Shown one piece after another: positions 1 to 12,083 of a DNA stretch of 64,000 nucleotides (positions are counted from its first letter, which is position 1; each line of letters begins with the position of its first letter). The position numbers and the translations under genes are program-made. The notes under the pieces are model-generated. The model worked only from the letters and a program-made list of their open reading frames with translations. It was not told the DNA's origin and made no database searches. Source of the DNA: Breviolum minutum Mf 1.05b.01 (lineage: Eukaryota; Sar; Dinophyceae; Suessiales; Symbiodiniaceae); the NCBI GenBank assembly GCA_000507305.1, contig DF239345.1, forward strand, positions 50,767 to 114,766, read 5' to 3'.

Positions 1-2396
1 ATCCTCCAAATGTTTCCGGAAGTGTTTGGACCTCCGTCAAAGCCAAAGCCCTTCTCAGCAAGCGTTTGGGGGTCCAAACCCATACTCACAAGGTATGACC
101 GGAAGACTGGGTTTTAGATTGTTTTAGACACACGTTATATGCTTGAGCCGCTGCCAAGAAAATCAGCCCCAACAAACCCCACTCAACAAAACCGCCGAGC
201 GTCGCTATAGGACTTGATTCTTCCTGCCACAGGCCAACCTTCTGCATAGGGAACACCTTGGTGTCCGGTGGGGAAAAGTTGTGGAAAAAAATCATCCAAA
301 AATGGTGGAATTCATCCGAAAATGAGAATCCCAAATGTCCAAAGGGTAACAAAACAACTCGGATTCCTTGATTTCGCATGAAGGGATGAACACTTTTTAA
401 GGAGCCCATCTGACAAGAACTACATACAGCACAGTAATGGTGATAGTTTTAACTGAAATTGGCACATGTTTGCAACTTTTGCAACTACCACCCGACAATT
501 TCTAACTGAGGAATTGTAGCTTGTAGCGGCAGTGATTCTTTAGTGGTTCTGGCAACAAATGGGAGAGATCATGTCATGTAATCTTTTACAAGGCAATACG
601 TACCCTTTATACTTCAGCATGTCCATCAACCAGTAGCTGCTTTTAAAAAACCACCATCTGAATCTGTTTTTAAGGTACCAGAAAAGACTGGTTGTGGGGT
701 GAACATGTGTCCGGCTTTGCCTTTGGGGCAGTACGTATTACCAAAGACTATATATGTACTCTGTTATATACTTACTACATTTATGATCATGTATGCTAAA
801 ATCTATCTTTCCATCTCTCTATACATTGACATTACATAAATATGTATATTAAAAAATATCATATGTATGTGACAACTTCTACTCTACCCCGAGTGGGTTT
901 CACCACCGTCTCATCTTTCACCCGGGTTTCAACCGGGTTCCCGACTAACAGAGGTGGCTTTATATCTGCCGTCAGGGCCTTGACTGGCCTGGAATGTCAC
1001 AGCACCTAGATGGCCGGTGCCGTGGGAGTTTATAGGGATATGATAGGGCGATAGGGTAGAATATTAATAGGTAGGCTCGTAGAGTAACTCGAATGGGTAG
1101 AGAAATGGATGTAAATTGATTTTTTATGAATATATAGAAATGTCTAAATATATATAATGCACCCTGAATGTAGTGCCAAAAGGATGCCAAATGAACAAAG
1201 AGAGATAGGGAGAAAGAGAGACAGGGAAATAAGTCACATGAAAGCAAAATCAAATGCAGGAATTTTGCGAATGAATTAATCAATACTTGAATGAGTGCAC
1301 ACACGGATGAGTAAGTTAGTTCATGAATATGAATGAGAATGAGTGGATGGGGAAATAAGTGAATTGGTAAATGAGTCAGTGAACAGTAACAACGAACTAT
1401 TAGAAACAATTTGGCTTTAGGCTACAATAGGTATCAAAAAAAAAACGCTACAGAACTGTTGGCAGAACAAACGTGACTTGGAAGCAGAATCCGTCCCACA
1501 GGGGCTGTCGGCAAGCTTTCTCATCGACACATCTGGATACGCATTTTTGGAAAAACAATTAAAAACATCTAAATCCATCCTGGCTGTTGCACATAAACCC
1601 CACAAAAAAAGGAAAAACAAACAAGCAGACAAACAGACAGACAAACAAACAAGCAAACACACAAACAAGCAACCAAGCAAACAAACAAACAAACAAACAA
1701 GCAACCAAGCAAACAAACAAAGAAACAAACAACCAAGCAAACCAAACAAATAAAAACACACAGTGTGTTAGAGCTGACACGTCACATTCCTTCTGAGGTT
1801 CTTGCGGCCACACAAGAACTTCCCATGCACATTCTTGCATTCCTCAGGCCTCGGAAAAGATTGAAACATGATCGAAGATCCACCATGTACCGAATGCCCT
1901 TCACATTCAAAGTCCTCAAATAAAACATCCAACAAACAAAAAAACAAGAAAAACACTTGTCCGATCTCCTTCAGCATCATTCAGTTTCAGAATGTGTTTA
2001 TACATTTTAGTATGAATATATTCACAGTTGACACCAATCCATAAACAGTATGACGGCATTAGCCGCTGGAACTCTTCTCTCTGTGCCAAGTGTCAGCTCA
2101 TTTCGAGAGAACATCACGTCCTGCCAGAACGTGAGGACATGAAGGCATGCAGGGTTGGAAGGGGTATGCAAAAACGTGTGTCACGCCCAAACCTGGATCC
2201 TTGGATGCTCCCAGTAACAGTGGGAAGGAAAGGTTGAATCCGGGATCCCCGAATAACCATGTTGATGACTGGAAACCAGGAGGGGGAGCATCCCAATATG
2301 AAACTAGTTGGTGGTTTCAACCAACCCAGTTGGAAAAAAATGATGCTCGTCCATATGGATCCATCTCCTCAGGTAGGAAAGGCATGGCAGACTTGC
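1..2396. other. No supported gene
   Basis: Holds an AAAC/AAGC-type microsatellite (1604-1757) and a half-copy of a family-2 inverted-repeat element (about 2303-2345). Open frames here are repeats or short chance frames. Confidence 0.5.
1604..1757. repeat. (AAAC/AAGC/AGAC)n microsatellite
   Basis: About 150 bases of imperfect tetranucleotide repeats such as AAAC, AAGC and AGAC. Long open frames on both strands here are artefacts of the repeat. Confidence 0.9.
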
Positions 2397-2472
2397 CTGG
2401 GAAAGACACCAAGACACGTCCCGCCCACCCGGATGTCCGTCTCCATGACGCTGCCTTCAATGAAGCCAAAAC
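2397..2472 (-). CDS. Unidentified internal exon
   Basis: Acceptor GTTTCCCAG, then FGFIEGSVMETDIRVGGT continuing to CLGVFP, with a GC donor (CCCAG|GCAAGT). Composition and splice sites look real. It may belong to the kinase tail or to the next minus-strand gene. No family recognised. Confidence 0.4.
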
Positions 2473-2951
2473 CTGGGAAACATGTTGTAAGATGTTGTAA
2501 GAACCTCCCACATGGTTGGAATCTTATCAATGCTTATCATAGTTTTGATTTGAAAATTGGTCATATATGATATTATACGATCGTAGTCTGTGCATTTGTA
2601 GGAACTACTGTATCTTTGGAAGAATTCTGCTGAGATGGTGATCATGTGTCCAAATGGATTTTGCAAAACACATGGAAACACATCTTAAACTGACAACCAA
2701 ACATGTGTGATCCTCTTCCACTGGCTTTTTGCACAAAACTTATACTTGAAGGAGTAGCTATCCACAATCCTCACTGCATTTCACTATGGTTGGCATGGAT
2801 TTGTGATCTACTACCATAAGGGGCTCGTCGCTTTCAAGTGATTCACCAAGTGCTTGCTGCACCACCCCCGGGGCTGTGGGCCTTTATTGCCATTCCAAGA
2901 CTTCACAGTGCCACTTATGCCACCTGCGCGAACAGCAGGCAGGTTTTGCAG

Positions 2952-3005
2952 GAGTGGTACACCAAAGAACTTGCCAAGTACCGTACATCTTGCTACAAGA
3001 ACTGA
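2952..3005 (+). CDS. Possible short terminal exon
   Basis: Acceptor GGTTTTGCAG followed by EWYTKELAKYRTSCYKN and TGA on the plus strand. The upstream sequence also contains an open Cys-rich stretch (CHSKTSQCHLCHLR). Opposite-strand frames are open too, so this is tentative. Confidence 0.25.
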   Translation, partial: EWYTKELAKYRTSCYKN

Positions 3006-3020
3006 CCAGTGTACAAAATA

Positions 3021-3068
3021 AGTACCAGTAATCATACACCTGGCATAAGTACCAGTAATCATACACCT
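3021..3068. repeat. Short direct repeat
   Basis: The unit AGTACCAGTAATCATACACC occurs twice in tandem, separated by TGGCATA. Confidence 0.8.
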
Positions 3069-3266
3069 GAGTGACCTACACAATATATCACCTATTGGCT
3101 TGAAGGTGACTTGGGCTTAGAAGTCCTTTCCGAACGACCATTTTTGTTGGAGGATGACATCACCTGATGCAGCCGTAAACCACCCTAAAAATCGCAGATG
3201 TACAAATCCCATATTTTTTTGTCCTGTCTTGATTAAAGCATGTACGTATATATATATATATATGCT

Positions 3267-3370
3267 ACATACATTACATTACATTACATTACATTACGTT
3301 ACGTTACGTTACGTTACGTTACGTTACGTTACGTTACGTTACATTACATTACATTACATTACATTACATT
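3267..3370. repeat. Compound pentanucleotide satellite
   Basis: A block of ATTAC units, then a block of GTTAC units, then ATTAC units again. The G-for-A change is confined to a central block of identical units. Confidence 0.92.
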
Positions 3371-3586
3371 GCATGCATACACATACATTCCATATCTGGA
3401 CCATACATATTCATGTACTGTAGATAGAATCATTTAATATCAATTCGGGGATTCTCCTTTTATGCTTTGTGGCACAGGTGTCCAATCAAAGGACTGGGGT
3501 GAATCCCGAAGATCTTCACGGTTCTCTTAGCTCCAAAATCATCCACAAATAACAACGGGTAGTGATAAGTACATTTGGCTAAAAGA

Positions 3587-3675
3587 TACCCTCCCGGGAA
3601 TTAACATATCCCATCTGGGGAAAAGGAAAATCATCTTCAAAAGTGCCTTGGTAGGGGATATGTTAGTTCCTTGGC
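3587..3675. mobile_element. Short inverted-repeat element, family 7
   Basis: Begins TACCCTCCCGGGAATTAACA and ends with the near-complement ATATGTTAGTTCCTTGG. A relative lies at 30195-30306. The ends suggest a non-autonomous foldback or MITE-type element; no coding capacity. Confidence 0.5.
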
Positions 3676-3762
3676 GAGTATTCCCCATTCTCTCTTGCCG
3701 CATCATCTCGCAAAATCATGTCAAATATGTCGATGTGATCAAAGGCTGCTGAGCTACCCTCC
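3663..3762 (-). CDS. Possible terminal exon downstream of the kinase
   Basis: After a good acceptor (TTTTTTTCCAG) the frame runs EGSSAAFDHIDIFDMILRDD and ends at TAA. It could be the kinase C-terminus or the end of another minus-strand gene. It partly overlaps a short inverted-repeat element, so it may be chance. Confidence 0.22.
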
Positions 3763-4745
3763 CTGGAAAAAAACAGTTCGCGCCTGAATTCCTGGATACA
3801 TCCCTTTCACTTTTGGGATTGCCTATTTTCCCGGGGCAAACTGTTAGTTCTAGGGAGGGCATCTCAATCTCTAAACATGCCGAGACCACCCGCCATGGTC
3901 TCCATAACTTTCAACAACGCATACCGTGGGCCGGTCTTGCCGACAGGCTATCGAAGCTGAGCCAAGAAATGTGGAAACGGCGATGCTTTAAAACCCATGG
4001 CTTCTCCCATCCTTAAGAAAGGCTTCTTAGTGGAACCCTTTTACTACTGTTCATGTTAAATATCCCCATTATCTACAGGGTTTCATAGATGTTGGGTGGT
4101 TAGCCGGATTTCTTCCACCAACAGTAATTATAGTCCTGGATTCTTAGGGTAGGTTTCATAAAAGGGACCTTGGGCAACTCAAAATGACGACAGTCCCAGA
4201 ACAAAGGAACCACAAATTCAACAGTGGAACAATATGACCCAGTAACATCTTTGAAGACACACGCACATCATCCACTAAAAACATCTTGAAATGAAGATCT
4301 CCGGGAAGGTTACAACACACCCCCGGAAAGAGCACACCCCAGGCCATCAAGCCGGCCAACTATGAAAGGATTCCCGGCTTATAGTTTTGTTGCTAAAGGT
4401 TGCTTGGGGTGTGTTCCAAAGGTGTGTTGAAACAACTACAACCTTAGAAGGTCCAGGCATATTGGTATTATGTCAATTATGTCAAATAAGCTTTTCCAAA
4501 TTTCCAATACACTTACGATCATTTACACACCAAACCGTCAGAGATCACGCACTTCATGGGGGAGGATTTCCACCAATTTCTCATGGATTTCCCCTATGGA
4601 ATCACCATTTTAAGCGAGGTCATGTGACACTTCCGATCTCCATAACTTTCTGAACTAGAACTGCCTACTGCTAGGCCCAAGGCATGCAAAACACTGAACA
4701 TGATTGTCCTTGAATGGAACAAAAGGAACAATTGAGGATAATAAA

Positions 4746-4858
4746 TACTGTTGATGGAATAAATCCTGCACCACCTGGAATGTATAAAACCCTGCAAATA
4801 GTGGGATAAACTACCAACCTCAACTGGTGAACGCCGGATTTCTGAACCATCAGCAGTA
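4746..4858. mobile_element. Inverted-repeat element, family 1
   Basis: Left end TACTGTTGATGG-AT-AAATCC, right end GGATTTCTGAACCATCAGCA, inverted complements of each other. Length 113 bases with an A/T-rich middle containing AGTGGGATAAACTACCAACC. Other copies: 44631-44750, 56861-56973 and a short form at 61194-61262. It lies just inside the kinase intron after the SPE exon. Confidence 0.75.
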
Positions 4859-4911
4859 TCATAATATAAGCATTTTAAGCTGCCATCCCAATGACCCGCC
4901 ACCCAAATGAC

Positions 4912-6274
4912 CTCGGGAGAAGCATAGTATGGTGTGCCCGTTTGTGTCATACAAAGACCCCTCTTGGCCACTTTGGACACCTCCAGGATAACACAAATCA
5001 ACCCTAAATGGCTTGAATTCTTCCCTTGGCATCCCTAGGATATTCTTCTATGGATGGATTGTAAATGAGTTTGTGGTTTGTTTCATAAAATTGAGATCTA
5101 AAACTGTCAAACAATACATATTCTGTTGAATCGTGACTTCAAGCAGTATTGCTCATGAATTTGAAGAGAAGACTGTTAGTTTCAATCATGACTGTCACAA
5201 CCCAACTTCCTCAAGCGAGATAAGGGAATTCCACAAACAAAAAAAACTGAGAGGCCAACGTTGAAATCGCCCAGTTTGGCGATCAACCTGGTGAATATCA
5301 CAAGTTGATTTTGAAAATAGCGACAGCTTCCCCAACATGGCATGATTTTATATGATTTCTTATGACTTTCCAGTGAAATGAATGGTTGATGTAAGATTTT
5401 CCAAGGCAGGTTTTGAACCAAAGCTGTGTGCTGCTAGGTGCTGCATACCTCCCTATCTTAGATAATATCAAACGAAAATTAGATGCGACATACCTACAAA
5501 TAGCACAGTAAGCTGCACGTTCATGCTGCACAAAAAATGCTGCTGTGGGTCCCTGTGGTTTGGATTCCGAAAGGATCCCCACAAATGAAAGGGACTGTTA
5601 TTGGTCCGGGCATAACCCTACTAGAAACCCAAACCACCAAGTAAAAATTGGTTGAATCACCAACTGGGAATGCCACCCATCCCTGGATTGGCTCAGGAAT
5701 ACGTTGGCACCTGGGCAGTGACAAAGTGTGGCGTGGTACCGGTTATCATGCCCTGCAGTTGGTATAAAAATCATATACATGTAAAAAGATATGTACATCA
5801 GGGTGCAAATTGCATATTAAATATATGTTTGTTCTACTATACCTTTACAAATCCACAACCAAATCAATAAAATCAAACATGAGACATATGTCTACCAATA
5901 TACATATTTTCAAATATTAAGAGTCAATATGTGTAATCATATGGACAAGGATGTACTTCTATATATGCTTTAAAGCCACGACGTAGTAAAGGATCTGGAA
6001 CAAGTGCACTATCCTATCCTCATCTATCCTAACGTCAAGCCAACCATGACACACGTTACGACATAGTAAGAGTAATCACAATATTCACATCAATCACTCA
6101 AAACACTGATAATCATTAGACATGATGATACAATGACCATTGATATAGAGTCAACAAATGGTGATCAAAGATGATCCATCATGATCCATCGCTCAAGTTG
6201 AAGCCTCTTACGCCCCTATCTGTCGGGCCCCCACATTTCAGATCGCGATGTAGAATGCGTAAGTCGTGCAAGGC
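4912..6274 (-). CDS. NEK kinase, catalytic-loop and activation-segment exons
   Basis: Four exons of 40, 34, 28 and 69 bases. They encode HRDLK, then CANVFL with the metal-binding Asn, then KLGDFN, then the activation segment through TPYYASPE. All three joins are in phase (T|GT restores the Cys codon, GG|G restores Gly). All four introns begin with GT. The next exon, expected to start with V-W and carry the SDIWSLG helix, was sought on the minus strand down to position 1 and not recognised. Confidence 0.88.
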
Positions 6275-9200
6275 CTGGAAGCGATGCAAGCCATCCAAAG
6301 ACCCACCCTCGTTTAGCCTTGAAATGGTGTATATCGATGTTTGAGGTCATTCACACAAATTGCAATGATCTTCCAAGAAAACAACCCCCTCGTGCTTAAA
6401 CTCATATGATCTTCATCATTCACACAAACCACCCCCTCCCCCCCCCAAAAAAAACAGAGAGTTTGAAACACACCCTTTTGCTTGTGGATATGACCTTTGG
6501 GAGATATTTTTGGATATCACCCCCCCCCCCCCGCCCTCTTTTGGTTGCGGATACCTGCCCACAAGTTACTCTTGCTACAAATCTCAACTTGAGTTTTTCA
6601 CCCCCCAAAACTTCCAAAACGGAAATTCCCTCAGTTGAAAGGTGAAGAATCTCCAAACACAATACGTGCAAAAATCCCAGATGTTAACCATCCAATTTCG
6701 TTGGATTTTTCTTGGGAATTTTTCTGACCTCCAACAAAATTCACACAGCTCCCCAACCGTTTCCCAGCCTTAAGACCTTGGCACATTCCATCTAGGTACC
6801 GCCACACGTCTCCCTAGCAGAGGCTGCCAGTTGACACAGAAAAAAGGTGGAAAAATAAAAGAACCGCACCATGGCAACTCGATAACAGCTGCAAGGATAA
6901 TCTAAGATTATGTAAGACGTGTGTTTGTGTTTTCTTGTTGCTTGTGTGTGAGTTGAGTTGCGCAAAGAAATATGCATTGTTTGATATCGTTTGAACATCT
7001 AGATCTTGTCTAGCCAAAGGGGAACACAACCATGTCAACCTCAGAAAGATAATTTTAGCATGTGATTCATGACCATGTCTGAAGCAAACGTGCTTCCAGC
7101 AGCAACAGTCATCCAAAACCGCCACTGTCACCCCTACAGCTCCACAGCGCCCTTAAGACACTCAGCAATTCCCTTCTCAGTATAATTCCCCAGTCTTTTG
7201 GCAAAAAAAAAGCTGGAAACCCTTGGTTTCAAACCATGCCAACTAAAAAAAACGGGTCGACCTTTCGTTTTCGTTTTCGTTTCGGGGTCCGGTGTCCGTT
7301 CCGCCTCCCTGAGATACGCCCGTTCGTGCTTACAACGATTGATCTGTTGTAACAAGTCGCCCGCCTCGGTCCGTTGGAGAATGGAACCTACCTGTACCTT
7401 TTTGGGGTGGGAATTGCCATGAAAATTTGAGTACTAAGGTACTTCCAAACAAGAGTGCCAGGGGTGTGTAAACAGCAGTTATACTTCCAACACATCGATA
7501 TCATTTAATCCGAAGTATCAAAATTAAATGAAAACGAAAAGAACTTCAGCTAAGATGTTCTGGGAATCTGGTGCGGCCAGATTCTTTATGGCTCTCCATG
7601 GTTGTGGCGGATTTTTCATACCTTAATAGCTTCAGCTTCATAGTTCCCTTCCAAACACAAGCTGGAAATGGAACGGCGTTGGGGGTGCATCTCAGAAATG
7701 ATGCAATCCGGGAACAGAAAAATAATAGACGCGAGATGCCCATTGCCCTAACTAAGTTCTAAGGTAATGGCAATTCGGAAATATAAAGAAGAGTTGGAGT
7801 CCATATTAAATTCCCACCCAAACGAATTAAACCGAAGATAAGCAATGAATTTAAGTTAATGGAGCATTTGCCCTAAAAAATATTCCCTATATGTATATCC
7901 AAGTGTCACCTTTGATGGCTGTTCCCCAAACGGCCCTAACATAAAGGTTTAATCAAGGGTCATTAACCAGTGCAAAAAAGGTCTGTTGGTCAAATTAAGA
8001 TAAACCCCAAACCGCCTACAGTATATGGTGATCCTAGACTTTAACTTGTCATACCACATCCAATTGTCACAAATCACAAATCATGCAAAACCTCCAGGGA
8101 AAAAGTGCCGGAACGCCATTTTTCTGCGCACTTTAAAGGGGTTGGTCTTTAGACACGACGGGACCAGGAGCGGTGCAGCACCACCCCCAGTCCAGTTGTA
8201 CGCCACAAAACTCCTCTCAGTCCTGCTGGATGTGTGTGAGCAAATGGACAGCAAAGGAGGGGGAAAGATGTAAATTTACAGTATTAACGGAGGTTACATG
8301 AGGCAAGTATCTTACAAAAATCTGATGGCTCCAATTGATTCCCTAATTCTCCAACTAGCCTTCGAGCTGTTCAGTCCAAGCAGACCCGTGGAAACTGATT
8401 TCTGATAAGAAAACTCCTCTTTGTTTTCGTGACTTGCTTGTCCAAGTAAGGGGCTTTCAAATGGCTTTAAAACTATACACATGTCTCATATAAATATACT
8501 ATCTATTTCCTGCTTGATGATTACAAGACCTCATGTCCGCTACGTCAATGACCTCATCACCATCCAAGTCATCTGGCAGCTCTTCTTCCTGGAGGAACCT
8601 TTTCTCCGGTGGCACGTTTTCAACAACAATCATGCAACCGGAGAATCCAGGATTGAGTAACTCCTGGGAAAAGAATATGTTGTCAAAAATGAAATAGAAT
8701 TGGAACCTTTGTATTTGATATGCATTTGCAGTATGCGTCTAGAAAGTGGCAATGTTTTGATCGAGGTCTTGTTCTAGAAGGATTCTATTCTTGGGCATGG
8801 AAACAAGTTCCTGCGACTTGCTACACCCTGTAGAACTGAGGATTTCAAAAAGTGAACATGGACCCTTTGTTCCCTTCAGATGCTTCAGGATCTATCAGGA
8901 ATGCCTGCATAAAACCAAAGATATCAAACAAACACATTGTTTTCCAATCCATGTTCAGGTGCCCGAATGTGGTCCTTGTAGGGATGTTCGGAAAATATGC
9001 AGGCTGTTGGGGTTTGGAAGATGATGGTTGACCTATGACTTTCTGAGATGGAACCCCATTCTTAGAAGAAACCACGCTGCACTTGGCAAACCTACATGTT
9101 CCAAATGTTTGAGATAGAATGTCCCCTCGCATTCAACATTACTGCCAGCAATTGAGATATTGAGATGTTATGGTTTAGGGCCAAGGGTTTGGTGAGGGAT

Positions 9201-12036
9201 GCCAGAGAGGTTGGTTGATAGCGAGTCTTTCTAATGGCTTACTGTAGGCCCGATATAAATCGGCAGCATAATTTTCGAAAAAACACACGAAACTAAACAA
9301 AACGGATTTGTTTCACTGCTCAACTATAGCTATAGTTTCGGGATGGTTTGGAAGAGAGTAGACAGGACCGAGAGATAGAAAGCCATTGAAACATAGGGTT
9401 CATTTGCTTGCTTGCTGAGCCACCCATTCATCCAATGGCAGAATCATTTCCAGGGTCGAAAGTACCGTGTCTTAAAAGCAGTCGCTGCATTGGTTCTTTG
9501 GGGAACTTCACATGTAATAACAACCTCGCCCCTGCCAACCAGTGAAGTTGCAAATGCCAAGGAACAACTTCTCATTGATCGCTGCAGCACCAGCTTCTTC
9601 ATTGCTACCTCTTGCTGCAGGATCGCCATCGCCATCGGCATCTTCCTCGTCTTCCTCATCCTCGTCTTCCTCACCCTCATCTTGGAGTTCAGAAGCAACG
9701 CCTTTTGTCTTGCCATCATTGGTATCCTCCTTCAGGGCACGGTGGCAAAACATGCTGCTGAAAAGGGTCTCAATAAGGTATAGGGTCAGGAAACACTGTG
9801 CAAGGACATCGAACAAATTGTTGGAGGCGTTGCATCCAACAACCAGGCCAAACCTCTTGAGGATCTTCCTCTCTTTCATCATACTCATCCGCGGACCTGG
9901 GGGAAACAGCCGGGTTCGGAAAATCCCTTTGACCCGTTGAGCAGCAGGTATTAAATATTAGAGCTTCCAAAAAATGTACTCTCATCTCTCTATATAATAG
10001 GGATAAGCAGGCAGGGCTCCTTTACATACAAACAATCAAGTATAGTTCAATTATATAGGCTTAAATAATGGTGGGATGGAAGGATACATCTCAATCCATT
10101 TCAAAAGCTCTCGCAAAAAGTGTTGTATTGAATCCGGGAAATGGGTAAAGCTTGAGTCAAAGGCTGGCTCAAGAGATGGATGAATGGATGGCTGCTGTCT
10201 TGTGGCAATTTCTGTGGTAAATGATGGCCATGCTGAAGGTGTTGGTAAGAGTACTGTATCAACCAGGAAAGTTTCAAACTACCAAGGCTCCAATTTGACC
10301 AACTGAATCCCAAGTGACACTGCACCCTCTTCGTCTTTGAAAAGAGATGCATCCTGAGGCCATCGAAAGTCGTGAAACCAGGGAGAACATGGGGGAGAAA
10401 ACGTAGAAACAAAGTGAAACAGCATACATCTACTTTACTGAATCGTGCAAATGTTGGACTATAGACTATAATCATCAAAAAAGGAGACACAAGCAGCATC
10501 AACATCACAAAGATGGAATTGTTGTGATGATCACAATCATACATATTTTTCAAGAAAATCAAACATCTGAGGGTACTAAACTGGATTAGACTTCAATATA
10601 TCAACCACCTGATGTTGACACGAAAATGCCTTAACATTAAGAGACCTGAAGGGATATGAAAGCCTCTGCTTTGGATTAACACACCCGTTTTTTGCATCTC
10701 CAACTCCAATCATCTCCAATCCAAAAACCAAACCAAATTTAATTTCACCGTTTTTTCGAAGAAGATGTTATCCATAATAATCAAACACTATTAGGTACTG
10801 TTCATCCAGATCCACCACTTGGGATGCTTAAACAAAAATGGTCTCAACGACCCATCCACTCGGTGCTGAATTTTGGCCCAAGGGACGTAGGTGAACAAGT
10901 CACGTCCACTCATGCCAACCAAGCCCTTGTTGCCACCTGTCTTCTTCGCATTTTCCAAACGTTCTTGTTCAACACCTTAAAGGCAAAACTAAAGGAAACA
11001 TCTCCAGAACCGTAGAAACACCTGGAGTGTAAGTGTTGCGAACAAAACTTGCGCTGCTTGGTCAATAGAGATTCCCCAAATGGATTCTGAGAACACCTTT
11101 ATGATTAGACTTACTACGGTATGGTACACTTACTCTAACATGAACTGACTAAAATTTGAGATTTACAGTAGTCTGATGCCCACCATTCAATCTTGATGGA
11201 ACTTCCGAAATTTGTTCCAACAAAAAATGTTCCATCTCCCGTAGCTGAGCGCACATAGCTGAGCGTACAAAATGGACCCTGAAAACCCACTCCGGCATCC
11301 AAGATGTCAAGGTTCGTTCTAGCCTTTCTGCCTCTCGTTTCTCCTCGCGGGGAGAAACAAAGTAATTGAAGGAAACCCCAAAAGGTCTGCGTGAGAAACG
11401 TTTGCAATGCCTGCTTGTGTCAACAAGACACATCATCAAGCATACGCCTGGGGTTCAAAGGATCGTTGGAAGCATGTTGTTGCCTCATTTCCACTTTGGC
11501 TTAATGATATCAGCTGCCCTGTTTTGCCACAAAAACTCCCTACGCACTTAGAAGGCCTCCTGGCCCCGAAGTCCACAGCCTTTCATTAATAGCTTTGATT
11601 CATACACAACGATTTCAGTGTGGATGTCCATCTTTTAACTAATCACCCGACCGCCAACAATCATTATCTGTACAAAAATGCATGACTTGGCCCATCGAAA
11701 AATGTGAGGGTCCCGGCAATCCATGCAGCAATTGGGTTCCAAAATGTTCAACGCATTTAAAAACCAAGAAAAACAGCCAGTAGCCATGAATTTTTAGAGG
11801 TATTTTCACAAAAAGAAAAACACACATGTCTGATATTTGATAATACAAACAACCAAACAAACAACTTATGTATCACTGCATCACCCAAACCTTGATGATT
11901 TCCACCTATACCCTTCCGGTCCTTCCATGCTTTGAAGGTCTCCAAGGTCACGGGAGTTCCACCTTGATCCAAACAAAAACCGACAGGGTGACCGGGTGTC
12001 TTCAAGCCAGAATGCGGGCCAAACAAGCAGATGCAA

Positions 12037-12083
<47 letters not shown>

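Noticed and set aside
4594-4905. Continuation of the kinase frame past TPYYASPE into SEIRRSPVEVGSLSHYLQ
   Set aside because: That part is the translated family-1 element; the exon ends at the GT donor at 4911.
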